This document shows positions 38,657-48,021 of a stretch of DNA of 64,000 nucleotides, in pieces. This DNA is from Thermoplasmata archaeon. Lineage in GTDB: Archaea; Thermoplasmatota; Thermoplasmata; Methanomassiliicoccales; Methanomethylophilaceae. Below the pieces are notes generated by a model. The model made no database searches and was not told the origin of the DNA. It saw only the letters and a program-made list of their open reading frames with translations. The stretch lies in the NCBI GenBank assembly GCA_015063135.1, contig SUTA01000009.1, forward strand, positions 25,869 to 89,868, written 5' to 3'. Within the stretch, counting starts at the first letter, position 1. Every line of letters starts with the position of its first letter. Made by a program: the position numbers and the translations under genes.

Positions 38657-40177
38657 TCGCGCGAGCGCGTCCTCGGACATGAGGTATGCCAGGCGCGCCC
38701 CCCTGTACTGGTTGGCCAGGTCTATCGGGTAGGCGCCGCAGATGAAGGCGACCCCGGCGTAGCTGCCGTTGTCCCAGCGCCCGCCGGACGTCATGGAGTT
38801 GGTGCTGCCGTCGGAGCTGTTAACGATGTCCCCGGGGAACTCCGGGTCGGAGTAGGCGGCGGCGTTGGCGTTGGATGCCGTCGGGGTGTCCCAGGTGGCC
38901 GATCCGGTGGATGCGGAGGCGATGACGCGGTGGGGATCGCCCCCTTTGAAGATGTCGGCCCAGGGCTGGCCGGCTGAGGGCTGGGGCCTGGATTCGATGA
39001 GCGGTTCGCCTCCCAGGAAATTGCCGGCGTACAGAACCATGGTGTCCTCGGAGTCCCCGGCCACGTAGGCGTCGCCCAGGAAGGTGTTCATGGACCCCCA
39101 GAAGTTCTCTATGAACAGCTTGGACGAGACGCTCCCGTCCTCGGTGGAGACCCGCCCCGACGCGGAGACCGTGGAGGCCGCGTTCCCGATGAACCCGACG
39201 GCATCGGTGCTCCCGGTGACCGCGGGTGAGTCGTTTTCCCCCGTGTACCCGGCGCCGACCATGACCTGGGCGTTCTTGGTCCCCATCACCGTGTAGGCCA
39301 TTATCTTGCAGAGGGTCCACTGGTAGAAGTTCCACTGCTGGTAATCGGATTCGAGCCCGTCGCCGGATGCGGGGATCAGCGCGTCGGCGAGGCCCTTGAA
39401 CCCGTCGACGTTCGGGCCGGAGGCCGGGACCCTCCCGCTCTGGGACACCATCGCCCCGGAGACGATGTCGGCCTCTGAGGTGGCATACGATTCGTAGACC
39501 CCGATCCCGAGGTACGGATAGACGCTGGACTCGAAGTCGGCCACCCCGCTGACCGTGCTGGCGGAATGGGCGTACGCCACCATGCCGGTCACCTTGGCGT
39601 GCCCGGCGGGGGCGTAGGACGGCTGCGACGAGGCGTAGAGGACGTTGTACTCAGTTCCCTCCACCAGGTTACCGACGGTACTGTCGGCCACGACCGTCTC
39701 GGAGACCCAGTACACGGTGGGGACCACCAGCATGACGTTGTACAGGGTCGTGTCGAACTCGTGCCCGGCAAGGGTCTCGCGCAGGTTGCCGGGGTCGAGG
39801 ATGTACGCGACGCATCCCGCGGATTCGCTCATCCTCCCCTCCGCCCCGTCGTCCGCATCGTACGCGGGGCAGTCGTCCACCAGGTTGATCGCGGCGTAGA
39901 ACGCCCCGAACGGGCCCCTGCCGGTCTCCCCGTCGAACCCCCAGAAGCTGCTGATCCCATCGGGACCGATGAAGGAACGGTACTGCTGACTCATCGCAGT
40001 GCGCTTGCCTCCTTCCGTGTGGGACTCGTACACATCCACTATGTTGAGGTTCTCATGGTCGGTGTATATGGCGTAGAGGTAGCCATCGGCATCCGATCCT
40101 CCATCGGCCGTCAGAACGACCGCGGCGGCCAATACGGCCGCGGCGGCCAACACCGCGGCTACGGGCAGGACCTTCAT
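38657..40177 (-). CDS. Large secreted protein of unknown function
   Basis: A 506-residue protein with a clear signal peptide (VLPVAAVLAAAAVLAAAVVL, about 3-22) and a Ser/Thr/Gly-rich extracellular body containing one or two cysteine pairs. It has no C-terminal anchor and no family I recognise. It ends MSEDALA then CGA; the standard-code frame runs on into GINS, a fusion of a secreted protein with a replication protein that is not credible. Confidence 0.75.
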
Positions 40178-40251
40178 GCCGACAACATGCGCAGGCTATT
40201 ATTACCGTCTTGCGGAGACACGTTTATCCGTGGCCCGCCCATTGAGGTGGC

Positions 40252-40560
40252 ATGGACATAGAGGACGTTTCCCGCGAGAGGGCCGGCAACCTGGAGGTCG
40301 ATGTTCTGGTATCTCCCAGGTCCAGCAGGTCCGGCCCGGAGGGCTACGACGAGTGGAGGAAGCGCCTGATCCTCAGGGTCAAGGCGCCGCCGCTCGACGG
40401 CAGGGCCAACCAGGAGGTGGAGGAGACGTTCAAGGGGATCACCGGATTCAAATGCCAGGTGACGTCCGGGCAGCTCAACCGCCAGAAGACCGTGACGGTC
40501 TACGGCGACCCGGCGAGGGCCAGGGAGGCCCTGAGGGAGGCTGCGGATGGACGCCGCCGA
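40252..40560 (+). CDS. DUF167 (YggU-like) protein
   Basis: A 102-residue member of the DUF167/YggU family: VDVLVSPRSSRSG, RLILRVKAPPLDGRANQEVEE and KTVTVYG strands. The molecular role is unknown. It ends at CGA after EAADGRR, overlapping the next ATG by 14 nt; the standard-code ORF would extend to 40680 as low-complexity sequence. A GTTTATCCG TATA-like box lies about 25 nt upstream. Confidence 0.85.
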
Positions 40561-40948
40561 GAGGCTGGAATGGTTCGACTCCGTAATCGAGGACCTGGAC
40601 CAGCTGGCGCTCACCCACATCCTCCTCGTGGAGGGGAAGAACGATGTGCTGGCGCTGCACGAGCTGGGGGTGGAGGCTGACATGTTCTGCGTCCAGAGCG
40701 GCGGAGGCCCCGTGAGGGCGTCCGAGTACGCCTGGGAGAAGGGAAGGCCGGCAGTGATCCTCACGGACTGGGACCGCAGGGGCGATTCACTGGCCGACGA
40801 CCTGAGGAGGAACCTGTCCTCCCTGTGCGTCAGGTACGACGATTCCATCAGGGACCGCCTGGCGAGGGTCTGCGGCCCGTTCTGCAGGGACGTCGAGAGC
40901 CTGCACCTGATACGCAGGATGCTGGAAAGGGAAGCCGGAAGGCTTCGA
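40547..40948 (+). CDS. Toprim domain protein (primase-like small protein)
   Basis: A 133-residue single-domain Toprim protein. The glutamate motif HILLVEGKNDVLAL, the DxD motif VILTDWDRRGD and a basic C-terminus mark a nicking/primase-type fold as in archaeal small Toprim (RnmV-like) proteins. It is possibly involved in RNA or DNA cleavage. It ends at CGA after REAGRL; the standard stop is three codons later. It overlaps DUF167, so the pair is co-translated. Confidence 0.85.
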
Positions 40949-41082
40949 CCGCATTGACGGCATCATACCGGGTTTCTCCGAATCGTTATACTGATAGAGA
41001 ATCGGGATTCGCATATGCCAATCTATCCTCAATCAATTGCTATAACTGAACTGAGTCTTAAAACGACAAATCCTATTGTAGG

Positions 41083-41300
41083 CGATTGCCAGGGTGGAAG
41101 TCCGGCACGTAAGGACTTCCGCGCCTTGCGAGCTGGGTTTCGGGCCCTCGCAGGAGGTGATCAAATCACTGAAAAAGACGAGGACCGGGGCTTATGGCTT
41201 GCCGGCTTGGCCCTGGTCCTCGAAGCAACTCAGCTTCTGCTTGAGCTGCTGAAATGAAACTTCTTACCTCCCTTAGGGGAGGGTTCAAGTTCACATATCC
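41083..41300 (+). repeat. Structured repeat, copy 1, with frame-disrupted micropeptide
   Basis: Starts GCCAGGGTGGAAGTCC; contains hairpin GGAAGTCC...GGACTTCC (41096-41120), a second stem (CCTTGCGAG...CTCGCAGG), an RBS-like GGAGGTGAT (41153-41161) and a terminator-like CCTCCC/GGGAGG. The peptide frame EDRGLWLAGLALVLEATQLLLELLK ends at TGA 41257 but is one base out of phase with the RBS-proximal start used in copies 3 and 4. Confidence 0.7.
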
Positions 41301-41379
41301 ATAGATGAACCGATTAATAAAATCGACTGCTTGTTCTGATGCCTACCCTGGTTTCGACGGCTAGCACTACATACGATTT

Positions 41380-41515
41380 CGACAATCACTGAAAAAGACG
41401 AGGACCGAGTCATGGCTTCAGGCTTGACCCTGATCCTCGAATTAATTCGGCTTTTGGTCGAATTAATACGTTGAAAACCATTTCCTCTCCTCTAGAAGAG
41501 GGTCAAGGTTCCATG
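41380..41515 (+). repeat. Structured repeat, degenerate copy 2
   Basis: Shares AATCACTGAAAAAGACGAGG with copy 1 and encodes the related helix SGLTLILELIRLLVELIR ending in TGA, then a CCTCT...AGAGG hairpin. The 5' hairpin and RBS are lost, and the frame has a CGA, so it is probably decayed. Confidence 0.6.
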
Positions 41516-41607
41516 CCCTCCGTCGCCGAACTCGGGAAAAAGCATTGCCCCGATGGCCCCCGGGGCGGATGGATAAACCTAATACGGAATCCCCCGATAC
41601 ATCCCCG

Positions 41608-42204
41608 ATGGAAGGCGCTCTCATCGTTCTAGAGGGTATCGACGGCGCGGGGAAGACCACGCTGTCGAAGAGGCTGTGCCAGGAGCTCGAGTCCAGGGGC
41701 AGGTCCGTGGTGCTCACCGCGGAACCCACCCACGAGGGGATCGGCGCGTTCATAAGGAGCGGCGCTGCCGGCGACATATCCCAGTCCACCGAGGCGCTGC
41801 TGTTCAGCGCCGACAGGAACGACCACACCGAGAGGATGATGCGGTGGGTGTCCGAGGGGAAGGTGGTGATATGCGACAGGTACTTCGCATCCACCGTCGC
41901 CTACCAGTCCGCGTCCCTCGAGGGCACCAGGGCCGACACGGAATGGCTGCTGTCCATCAATTCCGATTTCATACAGAGGGCCGACATCACCATCCTGCTG
42001 GACCTGGACCCCGAGACGAGCATGTCCAGGGTCGGGACCAGGGGCGAGGAGGGTAGCAAGTTCGAGCGCTCCGACTTCCTCTCGCAGGTGAGGGGCGGGT
42101 ACCTCGGCCTGGCCGACAGGTTCGGCTTCGAGGTGGTGGACGCGTCCGCGTCCGCCGATGAGGTCTACGCCAGGGTGCTGGCGATGATAGAGGAGGTTAT
42201 CCGA
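41608..42204 (+). CDS. tmk: Thymidylate kinase
   Basis: A 198-residue dTMP kinase: P-loop VLEGIDGAGKTTLSKRL, AEPTHEGIG, DRYFASTVAYQSA and the RADITILLDLDPETSMSR core. It converts dTMP to dTDP. The start at 41608 (MEGALIVLEG) is used because the upstream 21 residues are not family-like and a GGATAAACCTA TATA-like box lies at about 41570. It ends MIEEVI then CGA, which overlaps the coaBC ATG as CGATG; the standard-code ORF adds 10 residues. Confidence 0.94.
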
Positions 42205-43394
42205 TGCATCCGTCAGAGGAGATATTCTGCGAGATGAGCAAGAGGCTCAGGGGGAAGACCATCGTCATGGGCATCACCGGCAGCATAGCCGCCACGGAGT
42301 GCTTCGCGACCATCAGGGAGCTGGTGCGCCACGGCGCCACGGTGAAAACCGTGGTCTCGGAGGCAGCGCTGAAGCTCGTGACCGCCGATGCGCTGGAGTT
42401 CGCCAGCGGGTACCCGCCGGTGACGGAGCTCACCGGGAGGACCGAGCACATCGACCTCGTCGGCTCCGAGGTGTCCGCGGACCTGTTCCTCATCTATCCC
42501 GCGACGGCCAACACCATCTCCAAGATCGCCTGCGGCATCGACGACACGCCCGTGACGTCCATGGCCACCGTGGCCATCGGCACCGGGATCCCAGTGGCCA
42601 TCGCCCCCGCGATGCACGAGTCCATGTACAGGAACCCCGCCGTGAAGGAGAACATCGAGAAGCTGAGGTCATGGGGCATCCAGTTCATCGGCCCCCGCAC
42701 CGATGGCGTGAGAGCGAAGGTGGCATCCAGGGACGAGGTCGTCGCCTGGGCGTTCAGGATGCTCTCTAGGAACTACCTGTCCGGCAAGAGGATCCTCGTC
42801 ATCGGCGGGAGGAGCGAGGAGCCCATCGACTCCATGAGGATCATCACCAACCGCTCCACCGGCCTGATGGCCGCGGAGCTGGCGACGAGGGCGTTCGAGA
42901 GGGGCGCCGACGTGGAGCTCTGGATGGGCGGGGCCAGCGTGCCGCTGCCCGATTACATACCGACGAAGAGGTTCGCCAGGGTCTCCGACCTGGTGACCAT
43001 GATAGACTCCATAGACCACGACGCCGTCATAATGCCGGCGGCGCTGGCCGACTTCGCGCCCGGGTCCGCGGCGGAGGGGAAGATCCCCAGCGACAAGGGG
43101 TTCAACCTGGGCCTGGAGCCCGTCCCCAAGGTGCTGCCGATGATCCGCTCCAAGTGCAGGACGGTCATCGGCTTCAAGGCGGAGTCCGGGCTGTCCAGGG
43201 ACGACCTGGTCAAGAGGGCGGAGTCCCGCATGCAGGCCTACGGCCTGTCCGCGGTGGTCGCCAACGACCTCGACGTCGTCGGGATGAAGACTTCCTCCGC
43301 CGTGCTGGTCACCCCGGACGGGACCACCGACATCTCCGGCACCAAGGCCGAGGTGTCCGATGCGATCCTGGACCTGGTGCTGAGGCTGCTATGA
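42204..43394 (+). CDS. coaBC: Phosphopantothenoylcysteine decarboxylase / phosphopantothenate-cysteine ligase
   Basis: A 396-residue bifunctional CoA-synthesis enzyme. The N-terminal flavoprotein CoaC part (MGITGSIAATECFATIRELVRHG, IYPATANTISKIACGIDD, PAMHESMYRNPAVKEN) is followed by the C-terminal CoaB part (ILVIGGRSEEPIDSMRIITN, IMPAALADFAP). Its ATG shares the A of the tmk CGA, and its own end overlaps the pantoate kinase start (ATGA). Stop is TGA. Confidence 0.94.
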   Translation: MHPSEEIFCEMSKRLRGKTIVMGITGSIAATECFATIRELVRHGATVKTVVSEAALKLVTADALEFASGYPPVTELTGRTEHIDLVGSEVSADLFLIYPATANTISKIACGIDDTPVTSMATVAIGTGIPVAIAPAMHESMYRNPAVKENIEKLRSWGIQFIGPRTDGVRAKVASRDEVVAWAFRMLSRNYLSGKRILVIGGRSEEPIDSMRIITNRSTGLMAAELATRAFERGADVELWMGGASVPLPDYIPTKRFARVSDLVTMIDSIDHDAVIMPAALADFAPGSAAEGKIPSDKGFNLGLEPVPKVLPMIRSKCRTVIGFKAESGLSRDDLVKRAESRMQAYGLSAVVANDLDVVGMKTSSAVLVTPDGTTDISGTKAEVSDAILDLVLRLL

Positions 43395-44245
43395 CCCTCC
43401 GCGCGTTCTGCCCCGGGCACGTCACGTGCTTCTTCTCCCCCGGCAGGAGGGAGGACCCCCTGGAATCCGGCTCCAGGGGCGTGGGGTTCCTCATGGACTC
43501 CGGTTCGACCGCCGAGGTGTCGGAGAGGCCCGATTCCAGGATCGAGATAACGCTGAACGGTGAGCCCTCGGAGGCCTGCGTGACCAGGTTCGCCTGCGGG
43601 CTCCTGGCCCCCGGGAGGGGCTTCGACATCGCCATAGAGAACCCGCTGCCCCTGGGGCAGGGGTTCGGCACCAGCGCCTCCGGGACCGTGGCCGCGACGA
43701 TGTGCATCGCATCCATCATAGGTGCTTCGGATGATGATGCCCTCAGGGTCTCCCATATATCCGAGGTCGTCAACGGAGGGGGCCTGGGGGATGTCTGCGG
43801 GATGATCCCCGGCTCCGGGTTCTCCGTCAGGGAGACGGCGGGGTTCCCTCCCCACGGGAAGTGCTCCCCGCTGGATCTGGCGCATGGAAGGCTCACCGTC
43901 GCCGTGGTGGGTCCGCCCATAAGCACGGCATCGGTGATCAACGGCTCCACGGCCCAGATGATCTCGGAGGTCGGCGCCGGCTGCATCGACCGCTTCATGG
44001 GCAATCCGACCATGGCGATGCTGTTCGCCTGCTCCAACCAGTTCTCCGCGGCCGCGGGGCTGGAGGGGCCGCATGTGAAGAGGGCGGCGAGGCTCCTGTC
44101 GTTCAGGAGGTACAACTGGGGCATGTGCATGCTCGGCAACAGCATCTTCACGGATGCCCCGGAGGACGTGGTCCACGATATTGCCGGCCCCGACGCCTTC
44201 GTCATGAGCGTGGAGCCCGGATGCAGGCCCCGCGGAATGCTGTGA
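43391..44245 (+). CDS. Pantoate kinase (archaeal GHMP kinase)
   Basis: A 284-residue GHMP-superfamily kinase. It begins LRAFCPGHVTCFFSP and has the nucleotide motif NPLPLGQGFGTSASGTVAA and a conserved GGLGDVCG. Archaea make 4-phosphopantoate with pantoate kinase and phosphopantothenate synthetase, and the overlap with coaBC places this gene in the same CoA pathway. Stop is TGA. Confidence 0.9.
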   Translation: MTLRAFCPGHVTCFFSPGRREDPLESGSRGVGFLMDSGSTAEVSERPDSRIEITLNGEPSEACVTRFACGLLAPGRGFDIAIENPLPLGQGFGTSASGTVAATMCIASIIGASDDDALRVSHISEVVNGGGLGDVCGMIPGSGFSVRETAGFPPHGKCSPLDLAHGRLTVAVVGPPISTASVINGSTAQMISEVGAGCIDRFMGNPTMAMLFACSNQFSAAAGLEGPHVKRAARLLSFRRYNWGMCMLGNSIFTDAPEDVVHDIAGPDAFVMSVEPGCRPRGML

Positions 44246-44335
44246 GACGGCAGAATTCCCTTCGAGCCGTTATTCTCTCATTGATCCCCATCCGATAATG
44301 CAGGATGGTGGCAGACGACCATCAGCATTACATCG

Positions 44336-44655
44336 TCCGCGGACCGCTGAGACGTAATAGGCGTTCATATCCGGAAGCCCTATCACTAGGAACGCCAGGG
44401 TGGAAGTCCGGCGCGCAAGGACTTCCATGCCATGCGGACCGGGCTTCGGATCCTTGGTAGGAGGTGATGTCAATCGCCGATGATAACAAGGACCAGGGCT
44501 AGTGTCTTGCAAAGCTCGCCCTGGTCCTCGAAGCGATTCGGCTGTTCGTCGAATTGCTGAGGTAAACCCCTTACCGCTCCTTCGGGAGCGGGTCCGAGTT
44601 CTGATATGAGGATTGCCGAGGATGTAGATAAACGCATTGCGATACACCTCTGCCC
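44336..44655 (+). repeat. Structured repeat, copy 3
   Basis: A 310-bp unit nearly identical to copy 4 (from GGACCGCTGAGACGTAATAG to GATGTAGATAAACGCATTGCG). It contains the GGAAGTCC/GGACTTCC hairpin, a long inverted repeat AAGGACCAGGGC...GCCCTGGTCCTC, a perfect CCGCTCC-TTCG-GGAGCGG hairpin, an RBS and a micropeptide. Confidence 0.8.
44467..44565 (+). CDS. Micropeptide with in-frame UAG (repeat copy 3)
   Basis: A 32-codon frame: ATG behind and overlapping GGAGGTGATG, MSIADDNKDQG, then TAG (44500-44502), then CLAKLALVLEAIRLFVELLR and TAA. The aligned codon in copy 4 is CAC and in copy 1 TTA, so the TAG sits in a variable position of an otherwise conserved peptide. The C-terminal part is a short amphipathic or hydrophobic helix, as in type I toxins or small membrane peptides. 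Function unknown; expression not proven. Confidence 0.5.
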
Positions 44656-44789
44656 AGGCATATGCATCGGAGAATGAGGCCCGAGTGATGCTGCCAGAAT
44701 GCGAAATCGCGGTCCAGCCACCATTCACGTAAATTTCCATCTGATTATGCATGGTACTCTCAAACATCCGTCATCATTCTATTGTCCGT

Positions 44790-45105
44790 GGACCGCTGAG
44801 ACGTAATAGGCGTTCATATCCGGAAGCCCTATCACTAGGAACGCCAGGGTGGAAGTCCGGTGCGCAAGGACTTCCATGCCGTGCGGACCGGGCTTCGGAT
44901 CCTTGGCAGGAGGTGATCTCGATCGCCGATGAAAACAAGGACCAGGGCCACATTCTCACCAAGATTGCCCTGGTCCTCGAAGCAATCCGGCTATTGGCCG
45001 AGTTGCTAAGATGAAAACCCATTACCGCTCCCCAGGGAGCGGGTCCGAATTCTGATAACAGGATTGCCGAGGATGTAGATAAACGCATTGCGGTGCCGAA
45101 CACCC
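44790..45105 (+). repeat. Structured repeat, copy 4
   Basis: Direct repeat of copy 3, about 455 bp downstream, with the same hairpins; the last hairpin changed from CCGCTCC-TTCG-GGAGCGG to CCGCTCC-CCA-GGAGCGG, so the stem is kept while the loop differs. Confidence 0.8.
44913..45014 (+). CDS. Micropeptide (repeat copy 4)
   Basis: A 33-residue frame starting GTG in the GGAGGTGATC box: ISIADENKDQGHILTKIALV, then LEAIRLLAELLR and TGA. Nucleotide differences from copy 3 fall largely in ways that keep the hydrophobic helix, which argues for a translated peptide. Possible small membrane-active peptide; no family recognised. Confidence 0.5.
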   Translation: MISIADENKDQGHILTKIALVLEAIRLLAELLR

Positions 45106-45150
45106 CTTCCGAAACGGATGCATCCGCAATTGGATTACACGTCCAACATC

Positions 45151-45160
45151 CTTTATATAG
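45151..45160 (+). promoter_or_regulatory. TATA box of the NADAR gene
   Basis: CTTTATATAG, about 50 nt before the ATG at 45208; the ATG is preceded by GGGAGATATCACC. Confidence 0.55.
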
Positions 45161-45207
45161 CGATAACGGGGTGTTTCTCAACGGGCCTCGGCCCGGGAGA
45201 TATCACC

Positions 45208-45636
45208 ATGGAAACGATAGACAGGTTCTGGGGGGACTACTTCTTCCTCCACAAATGGTACCCCATCGGGGTGAAGATCGACGGGATGACCTTCCTCAGC
45301 AGCGAGGCCGCCTACCAGTCGCGCAGGTGCGCCGACCCCGAGGACGGCAGGCGCTTCGCCGGCCTGGACCCGGCGAGGGTCAGGGTGTATGCGGATTAGA
45401 TGATAGCCAAGCCCGGCTGGGAGGAGATCAGGATCGGCCAGATGGAGGAGATCCAGATGGCCAAGTTCACCCAGTATCCGGAGCTCGGAGCCAAGCTCAT
45501 AGCCACCGGCGATGCGGAGCTGATATACAGTAACGAATGCGGCGACGAGTACTGGGGCGTCTTCCAAGGCAGAGGAGAGAACAACCTCGGGAAGGTCCTG
45601 ATGAGGGTCAGGGAGAGACTCGCAGCGGGAGCATGA
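45208..45636 (+). CDS. NADAR family protein with in-frame UAG
   Basis: A 142-codon NADAR (YbiA/DUF1768) protein, a family linked to ADP-ribose and riboflavin-intermediate N-glycosidase chemistry. The two halves lie in the same frame around a single TAG (45397-45399): YFFLHKWYPIGVKIDG...DPARVRVYAD, then MIAKPGWEEIRIGQMEEIQM...LIATGDAELIYSN...WGVFQGRGENNLGKVLM. Both are needed for the fold and the join falls within the family core, so the UAG is probably read as pyrrolysine. The ORF track splits it in two. Stop is TGA. Confidence 0.8.
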
Positions 45637-45743
45637 TGCTCTCGGGGCGATGATTCCCCTCATCAGCACTTTCTCGATACCGCCCCCTCCGATTCCGTGC
45701 CTCTGCAGGTTCGGATGAGGAGGAGGCGGAGCGCTTCCCATTA

Positions 45744-45839
45744 GAAAAACTCATCTTAAAAAAGTAAAAATTCTCTGAAAACTCGTCTTAAAAAAGTTAG
45801 ATTTTTATGAAAAGTCGTCGGAAAAAAGTTTAACAGATA
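45744..45839 (+). promoter_or_regulatory. Three 32-bp direct repeats upstream of the ATPase gene
   Basis: GAAAAACTCATCTTAAAAAAGT, GAAAACTCGTCTTAAAAAAGTT and GAAAAGTCGTCGGAAAAAAGTT recur at 32-bp spacing in an AT-rich patch that ends 16 nt before the ATPase ATG. The regular spacing suggests an operator or a decoration of the promoter (the last unit runs into AGTTTAACAGATAG). Confidence 0.6.
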
Positions 45840-45855
45840 GCGCATATACACCATC

Positions 45856-47214
45856 ATGTTCAGAAGGAAGATCGTCGATGCGCTCTCCGAATGGAAGAAT
45901 TCTGGCACATGCAAGAAGAAGGCAGCGGTGATCAAAGGCTTGAGGCAAGTCGGTAAGACGTTCGCCGTACGGGAATTCGCGCGCACGAATTACGACCATG
46001 TCGTCTACATAGACTTCAAGAAAAAAGCCTCTGCCAAAACTGCGTTCGACGGCGACATGGATGTGGATTCCATAACCCTCAAGCTCACAGCGGTGCTATC
46101 TGATGCCCAGTTCGTTCCTAGCAGGACTGTAATCATCCTTGACGAGGTGCAGGAATGCGCCAGGGCGCGCTTCAGCATCAAGGCGTTCATCGAGGATGGA
46201 CGTTACGACGTCATAGCCACCGGCTCGCTATTGGGGATAAAGGGGTACAACCGCAAAGACCGCGACATTCCCGTGGGCTTCGAGCACACCCTGCACATGT
46301 ACCCCATGGACTTCGAGGAGTTCCTCTGGGCCAAGGGCGTGCCTGATCAGATTATCGGACACGTGTGCGAATGCTTCCGCGACAGTAAACCAGTGGAAGA
46401 GCCAATCCACTCCGCAATGATGGGGCATTTTTATGAGTACATATGCGTCGGCGGGTTACCGGCCGTCGTCGACAGATTCCTCGCGACGAACGACATGAAT
46501 GCTGTCAGAAGGGAGCAGCGCGATCTCCTGGAACAGTACCGCGACGATTTCGGGAAATACCTCGATACTGATGGCAAAGAGACGACAGACCTGATGATGC
46601 TGGGTCGCATCAACCAGGTGTTCGACTCTATACCGTCGCAGCTGAGCAAGGAGAACAAGAAGTTCCAGTACTCGAACATATCCAAGAACGCCAAGGGGAA
46701 CACGCACGCAGCTGCCATCCAATGGCTGGTAGACTACGGCCTTGTGAACAAATCCCATAACCTGTCGTCCCTCGAGCTGCCCCTGAGCGGCTTCAAGGAC
46801 GAGTCCGTGTTCAAACTCTTTATGGCTGACACGGGCCTGCTGGTATCAATGCTGGACCGCGGGATCTACGCCCAGATATTATCAGGCGAGCTTTACGGCT
46901 ACAAGGGCGCGGTGTTCGAGAACGTCATCTCCGATGTCCTCAGCAAGAACGGCGTGAAGCTGTACTACTACCGCAAGCGCAGCGGCCTGGAGATAGATTT
47001 CGTCTCCTCTTATGGGGGCAAAGCCTGCCTCGTCGAGGTGAAGTCCACCACCGGGAACACGAAGTCGGCGAAGACGGTCCTGGGCGACAAGGAGCATTAC
47101 GATGTCGATGTATGCTTCAAATTCGGCTCATACAACGTCGGGTTCATGTACTGGATACTGACCCTCCCGGCCTACATGTCGCCGCTGGTGGCGGCGGAGC
47201 TGTCGGACGAGCGA
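45856..47214 (+). CDS. ATPase of the AAA_14/DUF4143 family
   Basis: A 452-residue P-loop ATPase: KAAVIKGLRQVGKTFAVREF (Walker A, about 33), TVIILDEVQECARAR (Walker B), a GSLLGIKGY turn, then the C-terminal DUF4143 nuclease-like domain (YYYRKRSGLEIDFVSSYGGKACLVEVKST). Such proteins are common in archaeal and bacterial accessory regions; their role is unclear. Arg codons are mainly CGC, unlike the AGG-rich neighbours, suggesting transfer. It ends at CGA after AAELSDE; the standard-code ORF adds 55 residues to 47382. Confidence 0.88.
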
Positions 47215-48021
47215 ACGCTCCGCGATCCCCCATGCCGCAGGGCCATCGGATGCCGCGTGACCCCTAGAGTACTCGTAGAGCATCCTGTGCCCGTCCTTCC
47301 CGGCGATCCTCACCAGACCCATCTCCATCAGCTTCACAGGATCCCTGAGCCTGAGGTCATCCCATGGAGATTCTGCCGCTGAACTCCCTCGCTGGCTCCA
47401 GCGCATGGGCTGACGCCTGCAGCGTGCCGGAACCGATTAAGGAGGCTATGTCGTGACTCCTCCCATTGACCCTCATGCGGAATAGAACAGACTTGAGATA
47501 CCCAACTCTTCACTTGAAGAGAAATGAAGAGTTTTGAAGAGTTACCCATATGGCGTCGGAGATCGAATGATCTTCGCCCCCTAGGGGGTCCCCCTCGGGC
47601 CGCATACTCCATGAAGACCCGAGAGAGTTGTTGGATCCCCCTTTGGGGGACGGGGTCCCCGAGGTCGCTACTCCAAAGCCCCCAGGGATGGTGGTCGGAC
47701 GGTGGATAGTCGCCCGTAATGGGTTTCCTCGACGAAACGCACGGGTCGACCTGGAAAGGCTTGAAGCCTCCCGGGTTCATCCCCGGCCTTGGGATGAGGC
47801 CGGGGATGTGCCCGTCCGCGGGGGGAAAGGCCGCGGCCGGGCCATTTGGAGGTGCCGCATCACCCAACAGGAGGGAGAAGAAGACGTGGCGGCATTCCTG
47901 CGGCATCGTTGCTCACCCGACCCGACGATACCTGACGGGCCCCCGTGCAATGGGTGAACCGGCACGGTTATGGGCACGCGCCCGTATCACAGGGACGGCG
48001 TTCTCTCCGTCCCGGTGACCG
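47215..48021. other. Intergenic region with palindromes and a possible gene remnant
   Basis: No convincing gene. On the minus strand, about 47203-47394 encodes a fragment (DPVKLMEMGLVRIAGKDGHR, then MLYEYSRG) that looks like the wing of a winged-helix regulator without its start, and it ends at CGA. Around 47508-47548 lies CTCTTCACTTGAAGAG and further GAAGAG repeats forming overlapping palindromes. 47580-47680 holds several C/G-run hairpins (CCCCTAGGGG, GGGGTCCCC). The rest shows nothing clear. Confidence 0.4.

Noticed and set aside
41340-41380. Possible tRNA or tmRNA-like sequence (GGTTTCGACGGC)
   Set aside because: No acceptor or anticodon stem can be built around it, and tmRNA is not expected in archaea.
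44270-44767. 165-residue minus-strand ORF between the repeat copies
   Set aside because: It is mostly antisense to the repeats, has no recognisable fold and overlaps the repeat promoter-like ends.
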